Positions 7,450 to 15,383 of a stretch of DNA of 23,879 bases are shown here, one piece after another (position 1 is the stretch's first letter; every line of letters starts with the position of its first letter). A model generated the notes under the pieces. It saw nothing but the letters and a program-made list of their open reading frames with translations. It was not told where the DNA came from and searched no databases. A program made the translations under genes and the position numbers. This DNA is from a virus. The stretch spans positions 1 to 23,879 of IMG/VR virus record IMGVR_UViG_3300045135_000862; one strand, written 5' to 3'.

Positions 7450-10400
7450 TTAAATTCCTATAATCTTTAAGAATACTTCTTTCACAAAGTCACCAGCACC
7501 TGCAGAAGCTTCGATGTCAGCTTGTAACTTGGCAGCATCTGTTGAAGCATCAGCAGCAAGTTTCTGCAAAACAATCTCGTTAGCTCTGTTAGCATTGTTC
7601 TCTGAGATTTGGAAAGCCATAGAAAGAATGTCTCTTTCTCTCTGCCATATCTCATCTAGTGAAGTCATTGTCAATCCGTTTACAGCTTGTGTATAAGCCA
7701 TATTGGATTCGTTAGCTGCAGCAGTATTGATAGTAGCTAGGTTCTGTCTCCACTGAGCATTCGCCTGTGCAACAACAAGATAGTTCTGAGCATTGAACAT
7801 CTCTCTCTGGTTTTGCATACTAGCATTGAACTCAAGGAGTGAGTTGACCTCATCAGCATTGAACTGCTTCATAGCATTCATCTGTGCTGCATTGAACTGA
7901 TTGACTGAGGCTGCAAGGTTAGAGAAGAACTGGTTAGTCTGGTTCTCTGATGTAGCATTGAACTGAGCAGCAGCATTAGCAGCAGCCTGATCAGACAGGA
8001 TACTGTTAATTAAAGACTGTTGTTTAAACAATGCTGTCTGTTGTTCATTAGCTAAGTTAGCCATGTCTATTTGTAAGAAGTTCTGAGCATTCTGAACTGC
8101 AGCTTGTTGTTGGTTGCTTAAGTTCTGACTATCTAGTTGAGATAGAGCAGCAGCTTCTGCCATTACCAAGGCTTGCTCGTTACTCAGGTTTTGCAAAGCC
8201 ATTGTGTTTGCAGCCTTAGAGTTCTCAAGAGCAATCTGCTGTTCAGCAGTGAAGTTCATGTTAGCAATCTCAGAGACTTTAGCAGCATTCATAACCTTAG
8301 CTTGGAATGCTTGGTCAAAGTCCATCTGCAAGAACTTAGCTCTTTGCTCTGCTTTAAATAAAGCCATCTGCTGTTTATTACCAGCATCAATCTGTGCAAT
8401 AGGAAGAGCAGCTTCCATAGCAGCTTGGATGACAGCTTGTCCTGCCATACTTGAAGCACCTAGACCTCTGGCAGCAAGCATCTGTGAAGCAGCCCTCATA
8501 GATCCTGCAGCCCAAGCAGGTGTATCCCCACCTTCAAACTGAGCCATCAGGTTAGCTAGTTCACCTTGTACTGATGCAGCTTGTACTTCACCAGTACCGA
8601 ATGCTTCCCCTACTTTTGCTTGGTCTACACCAGTACCTTGGATAAGCTCACCATCTGGTCCTGTCTGTAGTGTACGAGTAGGAGCACCTGTAACATCTAC
8701 AGATTCACCAGTAGCAGCATCAAGACCAGATACAGAAGTACCTGTAGCTGTAGCAGCATCAATAGTTTGTGTAGGTCCAGTAGATGTAGCTGCAGTCATT
8801 CCTTCAGTAGCTTGCTGCACATCACCGAATGCTTGGTTAGCATCATAGGTTGCAGCACCCTGACCGACAGGAACATCAGCAGTCGTAGCAGATCCAATTT
8901 GTGCCACCTGATCCTCTTGCACCATCGGTGCTGTACCAAGTGCTTGGCCTGTACTGGAATCCATTACAGTGCCATAAGTATTAGGATCAATGTACGACAC
9001 AGGAGAAGCAGCTACAGCCCCACCTGGGTTAGCATATGCTTGAGCATTAAGGTTAGCTTGATACTGAGCTAAAGCATCTCTATCTACTTCTTTCTGCTCA
9101 GTTGTATATTCAGTATTTATGTCAGCAGTCTGAGGTGTTGTATCAACTACTTCTTGTTGCTGTTGTTGAGCTTGAATACTCTGTAGTGTAGCAGGGTCTT
9201 GAAGGTAAGACTGATAAGCAGCAAACATTTGGTCTTGATTGTAACCTGGTAGGTTCACATCATAACCTTGCTGCTGCAAATATGTATTATAGTCAGGTAA
9301 ACCAAGGTTAGCTGTACCCATGTCAAGGGCAGCTTTAGCATTCAGTGCTGAACCATAGTCCTGAGAGTATGTTCCATCAGGGTATTTAATTCTAAACTTA
9401 CCACCTTCTTCTACAACAGTACCACCAGGTTGGAAGTTCATTGCAGGGTTTACTGTAGCCCCTGTGTTAAATCCTTGGATTACACCACCTTGGTTCTGGC
9501 CTTGTACAGCAGAACCACCTTGTGTCTGGTCTTCAGTTCCAAATCCTTGGACTCTATAATAACCAGGAGGAATAGGTTGACTAGGCACACCATTAATATG
9601 TTGGACATACATAGACATACCAAACCTGTTACGATACAACACATTCTCAAATGCAGGAGCAGTACCAGCAGCTTGTTGTTCTGCTAGTGTCTGAGGTTGT
9701 CTTAACTTAGCAGACTCAGCAGCCCTATTTTCAAACTGTGTTTGCTGTAAACCTAGTCCTGCTTCGTAAGTAGGGATATCTACTTCAGTAAGGCCAGTCT
9801 GATCAGCACCGTAGACTGGGGTAGTAACTCCAATATTAGGTGTGCTTACAAAGTTTGGCCCAGTGTACGTTCCATCTCCCATGTCTCCACCTGTGATGTT
9901 ACCTCCAGTGGTAATACCACTCCCACCAGTGTTAATAGTACCCGTTGGACCTCCACTAGTACCAGATGGGTCATATCCAGGGTCTGCTATCTTTGTTTTT
10001 TTAATCAGATCCCAATCAAGCATATCAAGAGTTGCTTCCTCAAAACTTTGATTTTTAAGGTGATCTGAATAATATCCTTTTTCTCCTTGATCTCTTAGGA
10101 TATTCTCAACATAATTATAACCTTTACTTAAGTCAGCTCTAGTAGATGTTGTGCCTCTAGCTTTAGTAGATCCTGGATCTATACCTCTTCTTGCAAGTTC
10201 TTCTTGTAAATAAATGGCGTTTGCTGTGTTATTATTTACCACTTCAACAGTGTTTGGATCTAAACCTGCATCAATAAGGTCTTGTTCTGTAGGTCTTTGT
10301 TGATTTCTTTCATAAAGTATTTGAGCACCAACATCATTAGCTGAATTATTTCCATAAAAATTTTCATTATCACCAGGAGTATACCCATACTGTTTTAATA

Positions 10401-10770
10401 GATTTCTTGCTACATCTGCTTCATTAGAGATATCATTACCTGCATAAGTAGATCCTGCAATACCTACCTTTTCATAAGCAGCTTGTAATTCCCCTGTTGA
10501 AACACCAGTATTTTGAGATAGGTATACCAGATCAGCAAGTTCTTTAACTGCTTGTTCATCTACATTGAGAGGAACAGTTTTAGAGTTGTCTGGGATAAGT
10601 TGAGTACTTCCATCTTTGTCTACAAAAGCAACATCACCATTATCCTGAATTTTATACTTATCAGGATTACTCTCAAAGACTTTTTTGGTATCTTCATTTA
10701 CCGAATTTATGTTAATTGCAGGTGTATAGAGACCATTATTCTCGCCTACATATTTACTCTCTACTGCCAT
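7450..10770 (-). CDS. Large Ala/Gln/Asn-rich internal virion or tail protein
   Basis: A 1106-residue structural protein. Residues 1-250 form a mixed-charge N-terminal part; 260-310 is Gly/Thr-rich linker; 310-720 is Gln/Gly/Pro-rich with blocks such as GGSAVQGQNQGGVIQGF. From about 740 a conserved-looking segment, MLAARGLGASSMAGQAVIQA, leads into some 300 residues of Ala/Gln/Asn helix with loose repeats (NLSNEQQ, QFNA), likely a long coiled coil. Proteins of this kind occur in other marine podoviruses as virion components; the exact role is not known to me. There is no cysteine. Base composition falls sharply inside the gene: 34/60 G+C at 8461-8520 against 19/60 at 10321-10380, with the change near 9980. 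The N-terminal part may therefore have a different origin. An AAGG lies 9 bases before the ATG. Confidence 0.7.
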   Translation of the reverse strand: MAVESKYVGENNGLYTPAININSVNEDTKKVFESNPDKYKIQDNGDVAFVDKDGSTQLIPDNSKTVPLNVDEQAVKELADLVYLSQNTGVSTGELQAAYEKVGIAGSTYAGNDISNEADVARNLLKQYGYTPGDNENFYGNNSANDVGAQILYERNQQRPTEQDLIDAGLDPNTVEVVNNNTANAIYLQEELARRGIDPGSTKARGTTSTRADLSKGYNYVENILRDQGEKGYYSDHLKNQSFEEATLDMLDWDLIKKTKIADPGYDPSGTSGGPTGTINTGGSGITTGGNITGGDMGDGTYTGPNFVSTPNIGVTTPVYGADQTGLTEVDIPTYEAGLGLQQTQFENRAAESAKLRQPQTLAEQQAAGTAPAFENVLYRNRFGMSMYVQHINGVPSQPIPPGYYRVQGFGTEDQTQGGSAVQGQNQGGVIQGFNTGATVNPAMNFQPGGTVVEEGGKFRIKYPDGTYSQDYGSALNAKAALDMGTANLGLPDYNTYLQQQGYDVNLPGYNQDQMFAAYQSYLQDPATLQSIQAQQQQQEVVDTTPQTADINTEYTTEQKEVDRDALAQYQANLNAQAYANPGGAVAASPVSYIDPNTYGTVMDSSTGQALGTAPMVQEDQVAQIGSATTADVPVGQGAATYDANQAFGDVQQATEGMTAATSTGPTQTIDAATATGTSVSGLDAATGESVDVTGAPTRTLQTGPDGELIQGTGVDQAKVGEAFGTGEVQAASVQGELANLMAQFEGGDTPAWAAGSMRAASQMLAARGLGASSMAGQAVIQAAMEAALPIAQIDAGNKQQMALFKAEQRAKFLQMDFDQAFQAKVMNAAKVSEIANMNFTAEQQIALENSKAANTMALQNLSNEQALVMAEAAALSQLDSQNLSNQQQAAVQNAQNFLQIDMANLANEQQTALFKQQSLINSILSDQAAANAAAQFNATSENQTNQFFSNLAASVNQFNAAQMNAMKQFNADEVNSLLEFNASMQNQREMFNAQNYLVVAQANAQWRQNLATINTAAANESNMAYTQAVNGLTMTSLDEIWQRERDILSMAFQISENNANRANEIVLQKLAADASTDAAKLQADIEASAGAGDFVKEVFLKIIGI

Positions 10771-10781
10771 TATCTAATACC

Positions 10782-11552
10782 TTATAATGCTAAAGTCTGT
10801 CTAAGCTTTGTTGTATCTGCTTTAGTAAACTCTTGGTAATTACCTTTTAAATTCTCTGGGAAATCAATAAACTCTATAGTTGCACCAGTCTTATCTGAGA
10901 CTTCTAGGGCTACATCATAAAAGCTACGAGGATTTCCTGTGCCAAAATTCCATATACCTGACTCGTCTACATCAAAGAATCTTTGCTGATCCATTACGAC
11001 TTTGCCTACGTGGATAAAGTCCCTGAAGTATTTAGAAGAACCTTTGAACAATTTTATCTTACCAGTCGTTTTAGCTTGGAACATAAACTTGGTGAAGGGA
11101 CTTGCTTGGTTTCCTTTGTGTTCCTCGTGGGGGCCATGTACGTTGAAGTATCTAAATATCTGAGTAGTGATATCAGCATTTCTAAACTCTACATACTTTT
11201 CAAACAATGCCTTACTACGAGCATAATGGTTCTGAGGATCAACAGGAGATGTTTCCTTGAAGTCTGACTTTAATCCATAGACGGAAGCACTGGAAGCAAA
11301 CTGAAACTTAACGTTATGTTTGATACACTCTTCATACAACTTAATAGAGAACTCTATATTCTGTCTGTATATACGAGAGATGTTTGTCTCAGTTGTAGAG
11401 CTAATAGCCCCTAAGTGTATTACCCAGTCCAGTCCTTTTACTTTAGGAAAAGACATACCCCATTCATTCTTAAGTACTTCGTGATGAGGAGAAAGAGCAT
11501 TGACCATATTCTGTCCGATAAAGCCATTGCTGCCAGTAACTAGGATCTTCAT
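10782..11552 (-). CDS. hldD: ADP-heptose 6-epimerase (HldD-like), short form
   Basis: An extended SDR-type nucleotide-sugar epimerase. The dinucleotide-binding motif is TGSNGFIG (6-13); HLGAISSTTET (46-56), YARSK with Tyr110 and Lys114, FRYFNVHGPHEEHKG with Lys146, RDFIHV and FPENLKGNYQEFTKAD are hallmarks of HldD. HldD converts ADP-D-glycero-D-manno-heptose to the L-glycero form, the sugar donor for LPS inner core. Both catalytic bases (Tyr110, Lys146) are present. At 256 residues it is about 50 shorter than E. coli HldD. About 20 residues are missing between the cofactor motif and HLGA, and the last ~25 residues, after the TTKLR motif, are absent. The next gene starts 11 bases later. The ATG overlaps the cupin stop (ATGA). 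The pathway context confirms the call; activity of the short form is inferred. Confidence 0.88.
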   Translation of the reverse strand: MKILVTGSNGFIGQNMVNALSPHHEVLKNEWGMSFPKVKGLDWVIHLGAISSTTETNISRIYRQNIEFSIKLYEECIKHNVKFQFASSASVYGLKSDFKETSPVDPQNHYARSKALFEKYVEFRNADITTQIFRYFNVHGPHEEHKGNQASPFTKFMFQAKTTGKIKLFKGSSKYFRDFIHVGKVVMDQQRFFDVDESGIWNFGTGNPRSFYDVALEVSDKTGATIEFIDFPENLKGNYQEFTKADTTKLRQTLAL

Positions 11553-11905
11553 CTTTGACTGTCTCCTTTTCCTACTCTGTAATTATCTTCAACAGAATCA
11601 GGAGTAGAGACTTCTATTATTGTTCCTTCTTCTTCACAAATGATTTGATGAGGGACCAAAGGCTCATTACGCCAAGTGTCACCTTGCTCCAAATCTTTTT
11701 CATGAGTGCTTGCATCCACTGTGTCAATGTAGATAACTTTAAACTTGCCATCCAAGACATACCAGGTCTCATCCTTTTCCCTATGGAAATGCATTGAGAA
11801 CCTAGAGCCTTTATTGAACCGTAGAAATTTACCACAATATTTTTCATTGGTTGCCCATATTAATTCTGAACCCCAGCCTTTTTTAACAAAGCCTTCAAGT
11901 CTCAT
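11549..11905 (-). CDS. Small single-domain cupin, probable sugar-modifying or isomerase-like
   Basis: A 118-residue single cupin barrel. Motif 1 fits exactly: Gly33-x5-His39-x-His41-x4-Glu46-x6-Gly53, and Pro85-His86 supplies the second-motif histidine, giving a complete metal site. The fold is like the C-terminal cupin of mannose-6-phosphate isomerase / GDP-mannose pyrophosphorylase and is common in nucleotide-sugar clusters. It overlaps the kinase gene by 11 bases and the epimerase gene by 4, so it is translated with them. Its substrate cannot be read from the sequence. It could act on the heptose or a related sugar phosphate, or simply bind the product. The missing GmhA step belongs to a different fold (SIS), so equating the two would be a guess. 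Confidence 0.75.
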   Translation of the reverse strand: MRLEGFVKKGWGSELIWATNEKYCGKFLRFNKGSRFSMHFHREKDETWYVLDGKFKVIYIDTVDASTHEKDLEQGDTWRNEPLVPHQIICEEEGTIIEVSTPDSVEDNYRVGKGDSQR

Positions 11906-12665
11906 TTACTACCTCATTTAGTGTAGGTGCATACACACCTCTGTGTTGTACAGTTACTGCTGCTGCTTGCATTGCAAACTTAATAGCAGCATCCATATCA
12001 TACGATTCCAAGTACTTAAACACAAGTCCTGCAAGGAACGTATCTCCTGCACCACACACATCATGAGTTTCTACACTAGGAGGTAGGTAAGTTCTGTTCT
12101 TATACTCGACTTTCTTTGAGCCGTATGTGACGATTAGTTCGTCTGTTAGTGTTTCTGCTGCCTCCAGTTCGTACTGGTTTATCTTCACGAAGCAGCCATC
12201 AAACTGAGCTAGGTTGGTCTTCTTAGTATCAACAAAGATAGGGCCATTATACTTAGCTCTAATATCTTTTATATCACCTTCTGCTACAAATCCTTTGTTG
12301 TAGTCTGAGACAACAATAGCATCGTATAAACTTAGTAGCTTCTTATCTGCTGTGTCTATGTGCTCAGTTCTAATCTTTTCATCTACTCTGAGCAGTTGTT
12401 GACCAGTCTTGTCATCTACATATCTGTGTTTACGTTCTCTGTACTCTGTTATGATGTCTACCCTAGCCCCTAGATTTACTAGGTTGTTGTAGACGTTGTA
12501 TGCCATACCTCTTTTGATTACAGTTGAGGTAATATCAAAGACAGGAACAGGAGCCTCTGGGCTTATTCTGGTTACAGTGCCTGTGTGATACTCATCATAG
12601 CAACTGTCTCCTAGTAATAAAATCTTCGATTGCTTTTGTGGTAGACTGTCCATTGGTTCTCTCAT
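11895..12665 (-). CDS. hldE: Heptose-7-phosphate kinase (HldE N-domain-like), stand-alone
   Basis: A PfkB/ribokinase-fold protein matching the kinase half of HldE: KILLLGDSCYDEY (14-26), VTRISPEAPVPVF (31-43), VSDYNKGF (119-126), DTKKT and HDVCGAGDTFLAG (201-213), where Asp208 is the catalytic base of the GAGD motif. It phosphorylates D-glycero-D-manno-heptose 7-phosphate at O1. It is 256 residues against about 315 for the bacterial domain; roughly 35 residues in the lid region after residue 70 are lost. The usual Gly-Gly of PfkB signature 1 is Arg52-Gly53 here. The ATG at 12665 lies inside the adenylyltransferase gene (71-base overlap); an in-frame ATG at 12653 also precedes the conserved core. 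In bacteria the two activities are usually one protein, kinase first; here they are separate and reversed. Confidence 0.85.
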   Translation of the reverse strand: MREPMDSLPQKQSKILLLGDSCYDEYHTGTVTRISPEAPVPVFDITSTVIKRGMAYNVYNNLVNLGARVDIITEYRERKHRYVDDKTGQQLLRVDEKIRTEHIDTADKKLLSLYDAIVVSDYNKGFVAEGDIKDIRAKYNGPIFVDTKKTNLAQFDGCFVKINQYELEAAETLTDELIVTYGSKKVEYKNRTYLPPSVETHDVCGAGDTFLAGLVFKYLESYDMDAAIKFAMQAAAVTVQHRGVYAPTLNEVVNET

Positions 12666-13005
12666 AGAAGACTATCTCTTTGCAGTATTCCTCCCCAAGT
12701 ATTGTCTTCCCCTTCCAATCAGATCCTTTTACCATTACGTCAGGTTGATATTGTCTTATTAACTCAATCAACTCTTCGTCTGTATCAAACACCTTTACAC
12801 TATTGACAGGTTTTAACATAGACATTATATGTTTACGTATTGACAAAGAATTAAAAGGTCTCCCAGTACCCTTGTTATACTCAATACGCCTGTCTGTGTC
12901 AATAGCAACCATAAGATGACCACCTAACATACTAGCAAAATCAAGTAGATCTAGGTGTCCAGAGTGCAATACATCAAATGCACCATTAACAAAAACTTTC
13001 TTCAT
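12595..13005 (-). CDS. hldE: Heptose-1-phosphate adenylyltransferase (HldE C-domain-like)
   Basis: A 136-residue nucleotidyltransferase matching the C-terminal half of HldE. It starts with FVNGAFDVLHSGH, which contains the His14-x-Gly-His17 nucleotide-binding motif. It continues with VAIDTDRRI, GRPFNSLSIR, PDVMVKGSDW and, near the end, GQSTTKAIEDFI, the ISSTxx-like signature. It joins ATP and D-glycero-beta-D-manno-heptose 1-phosphate to form ADP-heptose. The length equals one complete domain. It is the first gene of the - strand part of the cassette beyond the phosphatase gene. AGGA lies about 10 bases before the ATG, inside the 17-base space shared with the divergent phosphatase gene. It overlaps the kinase gene by 71 bases in another frame. 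Confidence 0.88.
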   Translation of the reverse strand: MKKVFVNGAFDVLHSGHLDLLDFASMLGGHLMVAIDTDRRIEYNKGTGRPFNSLSIRKHIMSMLKPVNSVKVFDTDEELIELIRQYQPDVMVKGSDWKGKTILGEEYCKEIVFYERTNGQSTTKAIEDFITRRQLL

Positions 13006-13022
13006 GAGGTAAAGATCCTAAT

Positions 13023-13670
13023 ATGTCCAGATTCAAACATATTATCACACAAGAACCAAGTCAACAACCTCAACAAGAATTACCTCCAGATTGGCCTACA
13101 GTTTTTCCTAAGTCTATTGTAGGTTTAGATCGTGATGGTGTTATCAATGTAGACAAAGGACACTACATCACAGATCCTGAAGACTTTGAGGTGTACCCTG
13201 AGTCCCTAGCAGCTATCCACAAGTTACGTATGAAAGGTTACAAAGTAGTTATACTTACTAACCAGGGTGGTATTATCAAAGGATTACAAACACATGAGCA
13301 GGTAGAGGCTGTACATCAACGTATGTTTGAAATTTTTGGTAGAGCAGGTATCTACACTATTGATGGTCTCTTTTACTCTGAGTCTTCATTGAAAGATGAT
13401 ATGTATGCCAAGCCTAATCTAGGTATGTTTCACAGAGCAGAGAAAGAAATCTTCGGTGGAAAGACTAGGTTCAAAGATAAAGGTTTTTATGTAGGTGATA
13501 AGATGTCTGATCTTAAAGCTGCTGAGAGAATTGGTGCCACCCCAATCTTAGTAAGAACTGGTCATGGGGTGGACACTGAAGGAGAGCTAAAGAAGTTCTC
13601 AAAAGAGAAGTTAAGAAAGAAGACTAAGGTTTTCGATAACCTCCTTCAATTTGTGAACAGGCTACCTTAA
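13023..13670 (+). CDS. gmhB: HAD phosphatase, GmhB-like (heptose 1,7-bisphosphate phosphatase)
   Basis: A 215-residue HAD-family phosphatase and the only + strand gene in the cassette. The motifs are complete: GLDRDGVIN with Asp36 (nucleophile) and Asp38, ILTNQGG with Thr79, Lys130 in AKPNLGM, and GDKMSD with Asp159/Asp163. The sequence INVDKGHYI and the NQGGI-KG stretch resemble GmhB, which removes the C7 phosphate of heptose 1,7-bisphosphate. The zinc-binding Cys/His loop typical of GmhB, between motifs II and III, is absent and replaced by a short Ser/Asp/Lys segment. A Gln/Pro-rich extension of about 30 residues precedes the domain. A GAGG lies 12 bases before the ATG. Its start is 17 bases from the divergent adenylyltransferase ATG and its stop interlocks with the carbamoyltransferase stop (TTAA), so its promoter must lie inside the neighbouring gene or farther left. 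Confidence 0.82.
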   Translation: MSRFKHIITQEPSQQPQQELPPDWPTVFPKSIVGLDRDGVINVDKGHYITDPEDFEVYPESLAAIHKLRMKGYKVVILTNQGGIIKGLQTHEQVEAVHQRMFEIFGRAGIYTIDGLFYSESSLKDDMYAKPNLGMFHRAEKEIFGGKTRFKDKGFYVGDKMSDLKAAERIGATPILVRTGHGVDTEGELKKFSKEKLRKKTKVFDNLLQFVNRLP

Positions 13671-15382
13671 GCAGCCTCTTCTCCTAGATCCTCTACAACT
13701 GAATCATTGTAAGGGTAGTGTACTAACTTACCCATTTCTGGTAAATACAAGTAGTTGATGTCTGAGTTCTTAATAGTCTTCATGGCATCTTCTAGTGTTT
13801 CTACCAGTGGCTCACCTGCTAGGTTGAAGCTAGTGTTGAACAGGATAGGTACACCAGTAATCTTACGGAACTCATCAATAAGAGTATGGTACGTTTCATT
13901 CTGTTCTTTAGTCACAGTTTGAATACGACAAGTACCGTCTACGTGTGTGATAGCAGGACACTCACCATGCTTCTCTAGTTTAAAGTCCATTGCATACATC
14001 ATGAATGGTGACTCTTCCATACCGTAGGTATCGAACCATTCCTCAAAGTGTTCTTGCATCATGGAACCAGCAAAAGGTCTGAACCACTCACGTCCTTTGA
14101 CCTTGTTCACAGTGTCCTTACCGTTAGGATCTGTGGGATCGTACAGGATAGAACGATTGCCTAGTGCACGAGGACCAGCCTCAGAACGTCCTTGATACAA
14201 AGCTACAATATTCTTCTCAGAGATAAGCTTTGCTACATCAGCAGGTTTTACATCACTCGTTTCAATGTCATCAAAGTCATATGACTCTTCACGTTCAGGA
14301 CCAAGGTACAGAGTTCCCAATGGACGAATAGCTGTATCCTTAGTTTCTGTGTAGTGTACTAGCTGTGCTAATCCGATTGCTGTACCACCATCATGAGAGA
14401 TAGGATCAACATATATGTTAAGGTCAGGAAAACGTTTTTTGTAGTAATAGTTTGCTACACAATTAAGACCATAACCACCAGCAATAACAATGTTCTTTTT
14501 ATCAGTCATTGCTACGGCTTTTTCAATCAGGTCACCTACAAGAGTTTGTGTCTCGTCTTGCACTGCCCAAGCTATGTTTTTAGAAACATCTGTTATTCTG
14601 TCAGGTTCTTGATGCCACAAGTTAGACTTATCAATTTTATTTAGATAAGGATTTCTTGTAACGTCTACAAAAGCACCTGCTGGATAACTAGGATGAAATA
14701 AATTTCTATTTCCTCTACCTTTAATAAATATTTCAGGAATCATTTCATCGTATTTGCCATAAGGTGCAAGCCCCATAGTTTTACCTGCTTCAATAAACCC
14801 AAAACCAAGAAAATCAGAAACAGCTTCATAAGCTTTTACTGTTGTTATAGATGAATCCATATCAACTTTTTCAGAGGTAGCTTGAATAGTATCATAGTTA
14901 CCCCCAAACGATTGAAAGACTGCTTTAATACCTTCTTCATAATCACAATTAAAGATAGTCTCTGTTTCAAAACCAGGATTTTTATCTCCTCTTTCATTAA
15001 TCTGAATTTCTTGCCTACTTCCTGAACCATCAACAATTAATGCAACAGCCTCATCAAAACCTGAATTATAAAAAGCTGCAGAAGCATGACCTAAATGATG
15101 AAGATGCCCTAGATTATATACTTTAACATTAGGGTTAAACTTACGTACAAGTGCACTATAAGGATCTTCACCTGTCCAAGGTAGTTGTGGAAACTGGGAA
15201 CTTGTTCCTCCTAAAACGAGTATGTCTACTCCGTGTTTTATGGCTTCAAGAATACCTCTAAAAGGATTTCCATCATATTTGTTACGAGATAGACGTTCCT
15301 CTTCAATGTAGAACTTAATCTCACCATCTACCAGTAGGGCAGCAGAACCATTATGACCTGGGTTAATTGCTAGGATATTCAT
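13667..15382 (-). CDS. O-carbamoyltransferase, NodU/CmcH family
   Basis: A full-length (571-residue) carbamoyltransferase. The N-terminal Kae1-like domain has INPGHNGSAALLVDG (6-20), the metal-binding His95-x3-His99 in GHLHHLGHASAAF, and VDGSG (118-121). AGGYGLNCVAN (301-311) and SHDGGTAIG follow. The C-terminal domain has GRSEAGPRALGNRSIL (398-413) and REWFRPFAGS. In this family carbamoyl phosphate and ATP form a carbamoyl adenylate, and the carbamoyl group is then moved to a hydroxyl of a sugar or antibiotic. Its neighbours, a GT9-like transferase one base upstream and ADP-heptose genes downstream, point to a heptose-containing glycan as acceptor. A related activity is known in Pseudomonas LPS, where a core heptose is O-carbamoylated; the acceptor here is inference. 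It belongs to the transcript starting at the 16361-16389 promoter. Confidence 0.9.
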   Translation of the reverse strand: MNILAINPGHNGSAALLVDGEIKFYIEEERLSRNKYDGNPFRGILEAIKHGVDILVLGGTSSQFPQLPWTGEDPYSALVRKFNPNVKVYNLGHLHHLGHASAAFYNSGFDEAVALIVDGSGSRQEIQINERGDKNPGFETETIFNCDYEEGIKAVFQSFGGNYDTIQATSEKVDMDSSITTVKAYEAVSDFLGFGFIEAGKTMGLAPYGKYDEMIPEIFIKGRGNRNLFHPSYPAGAFVDVTRNPYLNKIDKSNLWHQEPDRITDVSKNIAWAVQDETQTLVGDLIEKAVAMTDKKNIVIAGGYGLNCVANYYYKKRFPDLNIYVDPISHDGGTAIGLAQLVHYTETKDTAIRPLGTLYLGPEREESYDFDDIETSDVKPADVAKLISEKNIVALYQGRSEAGPRALGNRSILYDPTDPNGKDTVNKVKGREWFRPFAGSMMQEHFEEWFDTYGMEESPFMMYAMDFKLEKHGECPAITHVDGTCRIQTVTKEQNETYHTLIDEFRKITGVPILFNTSFNLAGEPLVETLEDAMKTIKNSDINYLYLPEMGKLVHYPYNDSVVEDLGEEAA

Positions 15383-15383
15383 T

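Noticed and set aside
12595-12665. Frameshift breaking a single fused HldE gene
   Set aside because: Both products are complete at their conserved ends and the order is the reverse of the fused bacterial protein, so two genes fit better than a broken one.
13010-13070. Possible second - strand promoter before the adenylyltransferase (TTGTTG, 17 bases, TAATAT)
   Set aside because: The -35 matches poorly and it lies inside the phosphatase coding region; too weak to list.
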